A DNA stretch of 64,000 nucleotides from Heracleum sosnowskyi (Eukaryota > Streptophyta > Magnoliopsida > Apiales > Apiaceae). The stretch lies in NCBI GenBank assembly GCA_030848705.1, contig CM061243.1:6048001-6112000 (forward strand). The letters run 5' to 3'. Every line of letters starts with the position of its first letter. Position 1 is the stretch's first letter. Shown here one piece after another: positions 11,301 through 22,900 of this stretch. Under the pieces are notes generated by a model. It searched no databases. It was not told where the DNA came from and saw only the letters and a program-made list of their open reading frames with translations. A program made the translations under genes and the position numbers.

Positions 11301-13637
11301 AATGATGTGGATGAGAATGCTGAACACTGTAATGAATATCATCATTATGAACGAGATGCTCAAGACTGGAACAATTATGAGCATGGACAGTATGAGTATG
11401 CACATGACAATTCTGAACAAAGACCAACGAATGTACTTATTAAACTTATTCAACATAAATTACTTTAGTACTTTAATTATTCAGGCTAATGTTGATATCT
11501 TTTATTTTTATTGTATTGACAAGAATTTTGCTCATCAAGAATGGAATAATGTCCCTCATAACTATAGCTCAGATGTATAGGAAAAGCATTGCCAACATGA
11601 ACAAAGTAAAGAACGGACTGAAAATGCACAAGGAACTATGGTAATGAAGTATATTAGTGATATATATAGCTTCAATTTAACCACACTTTGATTATAACTT
11701 AGTTTAATATGAATTTAATTTTTTTGTATTTACAAGAATGCTGCTAATGGAAACAATTATCACCCTCATCAAGAATGGCGATCATGGAATTATATTCCTC
11801 GTTCAAATAGCTCAGATATGTGGGAAAAAGATGACCATCATGAACAAGGCAAAGCACATACTGAATTTGAAGAAGACATTATGGTAATAAAGTATATTAG
11901 TGATTTTGTAATTTAACTTAGTGATATTGTCTAATATTTCTTAGTGAAACTGTAAGTAGTGATATTATTTGACATAAGTCATTTAGTTGAACTTAGTGAT
12001 TTATATACTATCGTTTGTGCTCTTGTTAGTTAGTGACAGAGACTTGGTTCCTTTGTGTATTCGGTTCTTTCTTTGAGGTTAGATAATTTTTCTTGAAGTG
12101 AGCTAATAATATGTTTTTCTGTTTGAACAAAATTCATCCTGCAATATAAGTGTATTGTCATTAAACACTTTATAAGAACTATCCTACAGTATACTGCTTT
12201 TAGAATTAGGAAATATGCATAAATGGCTATTTTGGGTGGAAGTGTCATTTTTCCTCTTTATGATGTTTTTTTTATAATAACCTAAGTCATAAAACCCAAG
12301 AGCCCTGTCTATATGAATTGTATCTCTATTTTGAGAAGCATGATTTATTTAAACTGCAAGAAATGCTAAGATTTCCAAAACTATTCTCAGATTTGGGTGG
12401 CGATGGACAGGACCCCTGTATGCAGGGTTTTGACATTAGTTTCACCCAAAAAATTCTTCTAGTTCTCCTAATGTGACTATTACATGGATTAACATAACTA
12501 TTCCAGTAACAATCCGTTTTATTCTAATTAGTTATTATATTTCAACAATCTGCATCAACGTGTTTTTTTCTCTCACTATAGTTCACTATGGTAATGAACT
12601 ATATTACTGATATATGTATTAAAACTTAGTGATATTGTCACTTAAATTTAACCACAATTTGATTATAAATTAGTTTAATATGAATTTTTTTTTATTTACA
12701 AGAATGCTGCTGATGGAAGCAACTATCACCCTCATCAAGAATGGCGATCAAATAGCTCAGATATGTGGGAAAAAGATGACCATCATGAACAAGGCAAAGC
12801 ACATACTGAATTTGAAGAAGACATTATGGTAATAAAGTATATTAGTGATTTTGTAATTTAACTTAGTGATACTGTCTAATATTTCTTAGTGAAACTGTAA
12901 GTAGTGATATTATTTGACATAAGTCATTTAGTTGAACTTAGTGATTTATATACTATCGTTTGTGCTCTTGTTAGTCAGTGACAGACACTTGGTTCCTTTG
13001 TGTATTCGGTTCTTTCTTTGAGGTTAGATAATTTTTCTTGAAGTGAGCTAATAATATGTTTTTCTGTTTGAACACAATTCATCCTGCAATATAAGTGTAT
13101 TGTCATTAAACACTTTATAAGAACTATCCTACAGTATACTGCTTTTAGAATTAGGAAATATGCATAAATGAATCTGCATCAACGTGTTTTTTTCTCTCAC
13201 TATAGTTCACTATGGTAATGAACTATATTACTGATATATATTACTGATATATGTATTAAAACTTAGTGATATTGTCACTTAAATTTAACCACAATTTGAT
13301 TATAAATTAGTTTAATATGAATTTTTTTTTATTTACAAGAATGCTGCTGATGGAAGCAACTATCACCCTCATCAAGAATGGCGATCAAATAGCTCAGATA
13401 TGTGGGAAAAAGATGACCAGCATGAACAAAGCAAATCACATACTGAAATTGAAGAAGACATTACGGTAATGAAGTATATTAGTGATTTGTGTAATTTAAC
13501 TTAGTGGTACTGTCTACTATTTCTTAGTAATACTATAAGCAGTGATAATATTTAACATAGGTCAAAATATACACTGTAAACACAGAAATTAAGAAATGCA
13601 TGTCTATGCTAATCTACATTTGCAGGATGACCTTTGA
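8388..13637 (+). pseudogene. N-terminal half of the MULE Ulp1-type gene (domain before the protease)
   Basis: Exons fit in one frame with GT...AG borders: 8388-8406, 9082-9180, 9273-9394, 9481-9543, 10114-10203, 10293-10937, 11016-11207, 11298-11432, 11524-11640, 11737-11883, 12703-12828, 13340-13465, 13626-13637. The first exons encode a charged, Lys/Glu-rich stretch. The 645-nt exon encodes a folded region (WVRRSGFGELLGF ... ITEEDVSDVLGLP) of the kind found before the protease in transposon-borne plant Ulp1 proteins. Later exons are His/Asp/Glu-rich repeats. A TAG at 11578-11580 stands where the repeat copies have TGG, and the model ends at TGA 13635-13637. Exon 9 is 117 nt in phase 0, so skipping it would keep the frame. 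Originally this half was probably joined to the protease half. Confidence 0.65.
11737..13465 (+). repeat. Tandemly duplicated exon-intron units in the Ulp1-type gene
   Basis: Exons at 11737-11883, 12703-12828 and 13340-13465 encode near-identical segments (NYHPHQEWRS, SDMWEKDD, HEQ...). Their introns are also copies, for example TTTGAGGTTAGATAATTTTT in both. The unit is 966 bp in the first copy and 637 bp in the second, which lacks about 370 bp of intron. An older relative is the exon at 11524-11640. Every repeated exon is phase 0-0, so copy number can change without breaking the frame. Confidence 0.85.
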
Positions 13638-13993
13638 AACAATAATGTAAGTATTTATAAGTATTATCGAATTTTGGGAGTTATTTTTCATGATTGATTT
13701 GAATTCTCATAATATATTTGTCTGATTTTCTTGGATCAATGTACTCTGAAACATAACCAGTGTGAACTTAGTTTTATTCTAGTAGTATCAGTGAATCGTC
13801 ATTTTGAAATTTTAGGTTTAGATTGTAAACATGAGTTTTGTTATGAAATTACAGACACGATTTCCCACAACATGCTGTAGGATTTAGAATTTGTGATATA
13901 AGTATTTTTTTTCTTGTGATTCCTTTTTCGAATTAAAAGTTAATATTTCTGCAGAATGTGGTGGAAAAGCTGTGACTAAAGGCACAAGATTTA

Positions 13994-16900
13994 ATGGCTG
14001 AAAAAGATAAGTTTTTCGAAGACCTAAAGGAAGCTAAAGAGAAATATGGAGATGATGTCTATCTTTTGTCCATTGAGCAAGTCATGAATGAAGTCTTCCA
14101 TCCATCAACAACAAATGGTGGTGAGTTGGTCGTCATGAATGAACAGGAACAAAATCCATCAACAACAAATAAGTATGTGTGTCAGGTTGCTTCTGATTTT
14201 GAATTAAGACCAGAAGATATAGAGCAATTGGAAATTATGGAATATCTGAATTCCACACAAGCAAGGATAGACATGCCTGACATTTTTGGTATAGAAGGAA
14301 AAAATAGTCCAGAAAAAAAGCTTGAGGACATTCCTTCGTTTTCACTTGGAATAGAAAACAATGTGATTACTCAAGTATGTAACGACATTGAGAAGGTAGA
14401 AACTGCTGGTGCTATTGAAGAAGATGCTCAGGATGTTGACGGAGAAGATGACGATGATTTTGTTAGTCCAATACCTATAGTGAGAGGAAAGAGCAGAAGA
14501 CTTGTAAAGGTAGGTAGATATGCGAAATCTCCTTACATTGAAAGAGTGATAGACCTCTCTGCCAAGTATACAAATCAAGATCTCGGTATATGGATATACA
14601 TGATACAAAAAATCAATATACTGTAAGTTTTTACAATTAATTTCAGCAACTGTCCTTTTTTGGATCAATCTATTAAATTCAGAAAAAAAATTAAGTAATT
14701 ATATTACTCATTCTTGACAGGGATCCTATCTTTAGTTGGAAAGGATTGACATGCATTCGTGAGCATATGCAAACACTTAAAATGAGCACCACTTTGTTCT
14801 ATTCAGTAATTGATACATGGTCTATTATTTTGAATGATAATGAGAACTATAAAGCAGAGGAATCACCAATGCGTTTCTTTTGTCCCATTGGCAGTTTGGT
14901 AAATTATTCACTATATTAATCTTTCCTCTTCATTAGAAATTAATATCATAAACTAATTTCAAGTTACATTCAATTGACATGCAGCATTCGGGATTAAATG
15001 TAGACATGAATGTCACTGAAAGCTATTCAATATTTGCTGAAAATATGGGTTATATACTGAACAGATATGAAAGGAATCTTGATAATATAGACATGGTAAA
15101 GTATATAGACTTCTAAACTTCTAGTAGCAAACTTATAAATCGGGAGAATTTGGTTTACTGTAGACATGGTGAAGTATATGGAACAATCTATGTTTAATTT
15201 TGACATATTTATAAATTTGCAGGTGTTCTTCCCCATTAATAAACATGGGCACTTCTATATCATATGCTACAACCTCAAAAAGGAAGCTTGTGATGTTATT
15301 GACAACATAAGACACAAAAACCCAAAACATTGCTATGGTCGAACACCAAATATCCTGGTAAGAATCATTATTTTGTGTTACGTAATTAACTAAAAATATT
15401 CCATAAAATTCACTACTTATATTAATTATTAAAAAGTAGAGTTAACGATTCACCCCCCCCCCTCCCTTTTGCGTTATAGCATTCTCACTTCACCAGATAC
15501 TTGAAAGAAAATGGACTTGTCAATTTGGCTAAAAGAATGCAAAAGTTGCAGCCATCTTTCCTCGAAATGCCATGGCAGTCAAAGAGTAACTCCACTGATT
15601 GCGGCATTTTCGTTATGAGGCATATGGAAACATACAAAGGTGATTTGAGAAACTGGGATACTAGATTCACTGAGGAAGGGGTAAGAAAAACCTTTTCTTT
15701 TATACTAGCAATAAATTAGGGTTTGCATATAAACTACACTGTCTTTGTTTTCATGAAAAGAAATAATCTTGTAAAATTTATCTCTACCAATAATTTGTTG
15801 AATAGTCTAGAAAACACACTCCCTGCTCTTTTTCATGTGTCCAAATTTGTTTATGTTGATTTCATAGCGTGTCTGCTGGGAATGACAAGTAAATGTATCA
15901 TTGCTTCCGGTGAATAGCGTGTCTGATATGGGCTAAAAAATAACCCTAGATATGTAATTAATGATATATTAATTAGACCTAGTTCGGTCCAAGAATTAGG
16001 CCCGATAAAAAGGCCCGAAACCCTAATCATTTATTAATTTCGTAATTAATAAATAAGGGAAATTACCAGCTCATTAAATGAGTCCAAAGCATATTAAACT
16101 CTTCAAGAATCAGCAATCAAGACACACAAACCAACTAGGAGTCAGTCTCCTACAAAATAGGATTCACAATCCTGATCTAAGAAGGCGACTTGGCCCCCAA
16201 GTCACCTAATTCTATTCTAAATGTAAGGCTCCTGACGCCTATATAAGGACCCTGATCCTACAATCAGAACTACGTTTTTTGGCTTGATTCTCTACATAAC
16301 AGAGATACGTAGGCATCTTGTGAGGACCTGTTTAGTCACGAACCACGAGAGCAGCCATAAAGACACGATTGTCCACCATCATTCATTGAATACAGCCGTC
16401 AACATCTAAATCTACTTTTCATTCCATAACATTTGGCGCCGACTGTGGGGAACCTTACATCAACCATGGCTAGAACACGAAGAACAACAACCGCTACTGA
16501 ATCAACTGTCATCACCACTACTCCAATCACCACGGAACCAGGATCGTTACCCCTCACTACAGAGGTGGTTTCTCAACCAGCAGGGACGACACCACTCACC
16601 TCGGAGATGGTTTCACAGCCACAAGGGACGAATCCCCAAACTTCCATACCTCATAATGAGACGAACCCTCTTCAAATGGTTGTCTCACCCCTCGACTATA
16701 ACCTTCCCCATGGAGCACAGATCTCCACTACTGTGCTTCCTATGAGCACAAATCCGGCTTACGGATTGCCCAACTATCCCCCTGAAGCCGGAGGGAGTGG
16801 CCATGCCCCTATAATTCATGAACCATACGAACCACCCTACATTCGAGGATTGGGACCTGTCCCTGAAGGAAGATACTTGGATTATTCTGGGCCCTACTCT

Positions 16901-19900
16901 GATGACTACTCGTCTGATGAAGGACGAGATCGAGCACCCAGAAGAAGAAGAGCCAGCAAAGAGCCCCTTGGAAGAAGGAATCGGGGGGCAACTACAAGGA
17001 CACCTATGACTGCCATGGAAAGGATAAGGGCTCATGAGGCCGAGATCCAGAAACTAAAGAAAAACATAGAGATAGAGCAACAAAGGAGGCAGACTCAGCC
17101 TTCGAATCAAGGGGCAGGAGATGTCCCCATAATTGATTTAGGAACACCTTCAAGGAGGCAAGAAGGAGCTAGGGCTCCAAGGACAGAGATTCCCAGGTCA
17201 GATCCCCGTGTTTTGACACAGCTGGGTGACCCAGACGATCCTATTCCACCTTTTACTGAAGAGGTAATGGACGCTCATGTATCAAGGAAATTTAAGATGC
17301 CTACTATCAAGGCATATGACGGAACGGGTGATCCCGCAACCCATGTGAGGACTTTTTCGAATGCACTGTTGCTGCAACCAGTCACTGATGCTCTTAAATG
17401 TAGAGCGTTTCCTCAAACCCTGGCTGGCATGGCCCAAAGATGGTATAGCCGCTTGCCGCCCAACTCTATCAGTTGTTTCAGAGATTTGAGCACGGCCTTC
17501 ATCAGTCAGTTCATTAGTGGACGGGTACATGAAAAAAGCTCTGCTTCACTCATGAACTTAACTCAAGGAAAGAACGAGACGTTGAGAGATTATCTCAAAC
17601 GTTTCACCAAGGAGACATTAAACATACCTGATCTAGATAACAAGGTAGCTATGATAGCCCTTCAACAAGGAACCACAGATGTCTTTTTCAAGATGTCATT
17701 GGCTAAACACCCCCCTGAGAGCATGACTGAGCTCCAACAAAGGGTTGGAAAGTACATCAAAGCTGAGGAAAGCATGAAGAAAACTGACACAGGTGGTGGA
17801 AATAATGGTGGCTCGAATAAGCGAAAGACGGAGCAAGAGTATGATGTCAAGGACAAATATCCTCGTACGACTAGAGACTCTGATTCAGACACGAAATTTA
17901 CCGAATATGCAAGGTTGAATGCTCCAAGGAGTCAAATCCTCTTTGACATTGAGAAAGATAGGGACTTTCGATGGCCGAAGCCACTAAGGGGAGATCCTGA
18001 GAAGCGAAACAAGAACAAGTACTGTAGGTACCATAAAGACTCGGGCCATGATACTGATGATTGTAGGCAACTCAAGGATGAGATCGAGTTCTTAATCCGA
18101 AAAGGAAAACTCGATAAGTTCACTAAGGATGGGAATCGAGGAAATCAGCATGGAAACTATGAAAAGAAAAATTATGATACGAGGGACGACGACCAAGATC
18201 ATAATCCTAAGCCCCGAGGGCCTGTTATCAATATGATATATGGAGGACCAGCTGCTACGTTAAGGCCTAATAGAGTCGGGGGGGCAGGTTCTCCCAATCG
18301 AGGTTATGGATTCAAGAGATGACGAAGAAATAAGGGACTGAGATGCCAGGAACATGGCATGCCCCAAATTTGAAAGTTTATTATGTTTAATTGTTTCCTA
18401 ATAGTACAAGTAGCAATAAGGTCGACGAAACCATTATGAGCTTTTCAGCTCTTAAATAGAAAGTAAAGCACTATGTAAGGGTTGAACCCTCTTTTTTAAA
18501 GAAAATATTCAAGTTCTTTTTCACTATTTTATTACTTATCTGTGTTTGAGCATTTCCTTATCGTTTTGTTAAAGAGCAAGTTGTACCAATAGCATTTGAT
18601 TAAAGTGCCAGCCCATTCAAGAGGCCAAGTACTAGGAATTGCCTTACAAAAGATAAGTTAAATAAATATAAGTGAGCAAACAAAACAGATATAACATAAA
18701 TAGCATGCATGGATGGAAAGGTCTCGAAGGATCAAAGAGTTATGTTACAAACGCCAAATAAAATCTTAAAGTCCATAAAAGGACCTTAAATAAAAACAAG
18801 ATATAGAGAGCCACGAAAGGCCAATAAAATCTACTCTAAGTCATCAGCGGGTCCTTGTCAAGAACAAGGGCATCCCCACGAGGGGCATCTAAGTCCTCTA
18901 TGAAGTCATCAGTGGTCTCGGACTCATACAAGCCTCGAATGGCTATGAAGGCCCAGGCATTAGCTGACTTCGTGGTTGAATTTACCATTAACAACCAAGA
19001 AGTCGGGGGGCAAGAGATAATACCCCATGAATACCCGAAGTTGGGTGTTCTATTTTGATGGACCATCAAAAACAAAATCAAGCGGAGCAGGTTTAGTGTT
19101 ACAAAGTCCTGATGGATTTTTTATAGAGTATACACTAAAACTTGACTTCCCAACGACAAACAATGAGGCTGAGTACGAAGCCCTGATAGCTGGCTTAGGG
19201 CTGGCTGGAGCATTGAGAGTTAAAACCCTGAAAGTAGGTGGAGACTCGAGGCTAGTGGTTTCCCAAGTAAATGGGGAATTTGAGGCCACAGATAAAGTCG
19301 TGGCCAAGTACTTAAAACTTGTTAAGGCCATCATGACTCAGTTTGATGAATGCTATGTAGAGCACGTTCCGAGGGAGGAAAACGTGAAGGCTGATGCCCT
19401 GTCTAAGTTTGCCTCTTCTGAAATTGAAAACTATGCAGGGAGTGTATACTTCCAAGTCTTGAAGACCCCAAGCATCAACGAAAAGTTGGTAGCACCCATT
19501 GGTATTTCCAGTTGTTGGATTGATCCCATCAAAGCTCATCTGGAAACTGGGTGGCTGCCCAACGACACTTCAGAAGCACGAAAGCTATACGTCAAAGCAC
19601 TAAGGTATGCCCTAATTGAGGGAATCCTATACAAGAAGTCTTTCATCATTCCTTATCTGAAGTGTTTGAGACCCCAAGAGGCAGAATTGGCCCTAAAGGA
19701 AGTACATGAAGGAATCTGTGGGCAACACTTGGGGGGCAGAGCCCTTGCATATAAAGTCACCCGTCTAGGTTTCTATTGGCCAAGCATACTTGCTGATGCT
19801 AAAAGCTATGTGAAAAAATGTGAACGGTGCCAGAAACATGCACCAGTGGTTAGACAACCACCTGAGATGATGACATCCATTAACTCTCCTATCCCTTTTG

Positions 19901-22900
19901 CTATGTGGGGAATGGATATACCTGGGCCATTTCCAATGGCGAGTGCTCAAAGAAAGTTCTTGATAGTGGCAATTGATTACTTCACCAAGTGGATTGAGGC
20001 TAAGCCTTTAGCCAAGATAACCACCAAGCAAGTGATGCAATTCTTCTGGGAAAATGTGATATGCAGGTATGGAATTCCCCGAGTCCTTGTTACGGACAAA
20101 GGAACTCAATTCAACAATGATGAGTCCAAGAAATAGTGTGAAGAGAATGATATCCAATTACGCTTCACTCCTGTTGCTCATCCTCAAACAAATGGGCAAG
20201 CTGGGGTTGCAAATCGAATTATCCTAGATGGACTAAAGAAAAGAGTTTAACACTCCAGAAACACTTGGGTAGACGAATTACTCCCCATACTTTGGGCATA
20301 TCGTACTACCTGTAAAGTCACCACTGGAGCAACCCCATTTCTGCTGGTATATGGGGCAGAAGCAATGGTTCCAGTAGAGATTACCCACACGTCTCCAAGA
20401 GTTGAGGATTACGAACCAGGGACAAATGGAGAAGGCTTGAGGCTAGCTTTAGATCTAATTGATGAAATTAGAGACGAGGCAAATGCCAAGATAGTTCAGC
20501 ATCAGAAACGAGCATCTTTCTATTACAACCTAAGGGTTAAAGAGAGATTCTTCCGTCAAGGAGACTTAGTCCTCCGAAAGATTGAGGCATCCGGAGTTGG
20601 ACAAAAAGGCAAGTTGGCCCCAAATTGGGAAGGACCATATCACGTTAAGAACGTGTTTGGACGAGGCTCGTAAAAGCTAGAAACCCTCGAAGGGCATGAG
20701 GTGCCAAAAACTTGGCATGCCTCAAACTTGAAAGTTAACTATGTTTAGTGCATCCTAAAAGGATCCGCTAGTAGGACAAGTAGAAATAAGATTCGATGAA
20801 ATCATGAGCTTCCCGGAAAGCAGATGAAGGATTGAGCCCGTTTTGATTGGTAGAAACATCCTCAAAAGCTTTGCCAAGACAAACTACAAATTATTGCAAA
20901 GGAAAACATACAAAATATGCATGTCAACTACACAAATAGAGTTGAATACAACGAACCCCGAAGGGTGAAGGGTTGAAACCCCTGAAAATTCGAGGAAGTA
21001 GAGCTCAGAACGAGCTTCGATTCGATATACTGGAAGCTCAAATTAAAGAAACGAGTGAAACGTTACGTCTATCTTCGTTCATGAAGACCTCTCAATGTGA
21101 AAATTAAGATGTTGAAACCTCAAATGAGGTCTAAGGTGTTAGAACTCAAGTTAGTTCTTGTACCTATAAGCCACGTTTGGCGTTGTTGAAACCTCAAATG
21201 AGGTCTAAGGTGTTAGAACTCAAGTTAGTTCTTGTACCTATAAGCCACGTTTGGCGTTGTTGAAACCTCAAATGAGGTCTAAGGTGTTAGAACTCAAGCT
21301 AGTTCTTGTACCTATAAGCCACGTTTGGCGTTGTTGAAACCTCAAATGAGGTCTAAGGTGTTAGAACTCAATTTAGTTCTTGTATCTATAAGCCACGTAT
21401 GGCGTTGTTGGAGCCAACCGAGGTCGAAGAAACCCTTCACTGAAGTCGAAAGGCTGAGGTAAAAAAAAAAAAAAACACGGAAAAATAAGGTTGAATTGTT
21501 CGACCTGGGACCAAATTGAGGTCTAAAATACCTCAAAAATGAGGTCTAAAATACCTCAAAAATGAGGTCGAAGGAGACTGGGTTTGAGATCGAACGACCA
21601 AGGTCGAAAAAGCACAAATTAAAACAAAGCCCTAACCCGCGCCCCCCGATGGCGGAAAATTATGCAAAATCATGTATCAGAATACAAGAAAAATCATGTA
21701 TCAGTATACACACGACCCAAATTCTTACTCGAATTTACATTGCATCCTGGTCGAACAAACCTGTTCGAAAATGAACTAAAAATGAGTTCGACACGTTCGA
21801 CCTGAAGACAGTTTGAGGTCGAAATCGACCTCGATTCCTGGTCGAAAATTTGAGGTCGAAAAAGACCTAAATTTCCTGGTCGAACTGATCGACCTCATTC
21901 CACTTCCTAGTCGAAAATGGATACTGGAAGTGAGGTCGAAAAAATACTATTCCTGGTCGAAAATTTGAGGTCGAAAAAGACCTAAATTTCCTGGTCGAAC
22001 TGATCGACCTCACTCCACTTCCTAGTCGAAAATGGATACTGGAAGTGAGGTCGAAAAAATACTATTCCTGGTCGAAAATTTGAGGTCGAAAAAGACCTAA
22101 ATTTCCTGGTCGAACTGATCGACCTCATTCCAGTCCTGGTCGAAATTGACTTGACTTCCTGGTCGAAATTGACTTGACTTCCTGGTCGAAATTGGCTTAA
22201 TTTCTGGTCGAAAATAGCCTGAAAAATCCAGGTCGAAAAAGCCTAGAATCCTGGTCGAAAATTCCTGGTCGAATTTATACTAAAATTCCTGGTCGAACCA
22301 TTCGACCTCACCCCAGTCCTGGTCGAAAAAGACCTAGAGTCCTGGTCGAAAAATTCCTAAAATATTAGGAATAAATGTTAAAAATACCTGTGGGTACACG
22401 AAAATTCCTAAAATATTAGGAATAAATGTTAAAAATACCTGTGAGTACACGAAAATTCCTAAAATATTAGGAATAAATGTTAAAAATACCTGTGGGTACA
22501 CGAAAATTCCTAAAATATAAGGAATAAATGTTAAAAATACCTGTGGGTACATGGAAATTCCTAAAATATTAGGAATATTTCTTATAAATGTCAAATTAGC
22601 CTCGAATAAGGCGGCAATCGTCGTAAATGTGTAGGTCGCTCCACACTTTGCAATAAGGCGATACTTGTGAAACACTGGTGTAAATAAAGTCCTAGGTAAA
22701 GGATAAAAAGACCCCGAATCTCGAAAAAGGTCAATATAATTTCTACGAAAACTTGAAAAGTTTTCCTAGAAATTGGGGGGCAAATGATATGGGCTAAAAA
22801 ATAACCCTAGATATGTAATTAATGATATATTAATTAGACCTAGTTCGGTCCAAGAATTAGGCCCGATAAAAAGGCCCGAAACCCTAATCATTTATTAATT

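Larger units (their letters stand above)
20749..22784 (+). other. Long 3' untranslated region of the Ty3/Tat element
   Basis: About 2 kb between the pol end and the 3' LTR without coding frames. It holds three separate tandem-repeat arrays, described below, and dozens of GTCGA/TCGAC motifs between about 21400 and 22350. Repeat-rich 3' regions are a known feature of the Tat/Ogre lineage. Confidence 0.85.

Noticed and set aside
18836..19081. 81-codon antisense frame over the RNase H start
   Set aside because: It spans the junction between two element pieces and shows no domain; probably chance.
21111..22575. Regularly spaced repeats considered as a CRISPR-like array
   Set aside because: The repeats are head-to-tail without unique spacers and lie in a plant retrotransposon.
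22334..22675. 113-codon frame with repeated FLTFIPNILGIFVYPQV on the - strand
   Set aside because: It is the 51-bp tandem repeat (51 is a multiple of 3) read as protein, inside a retrotransposon 3' UTR.
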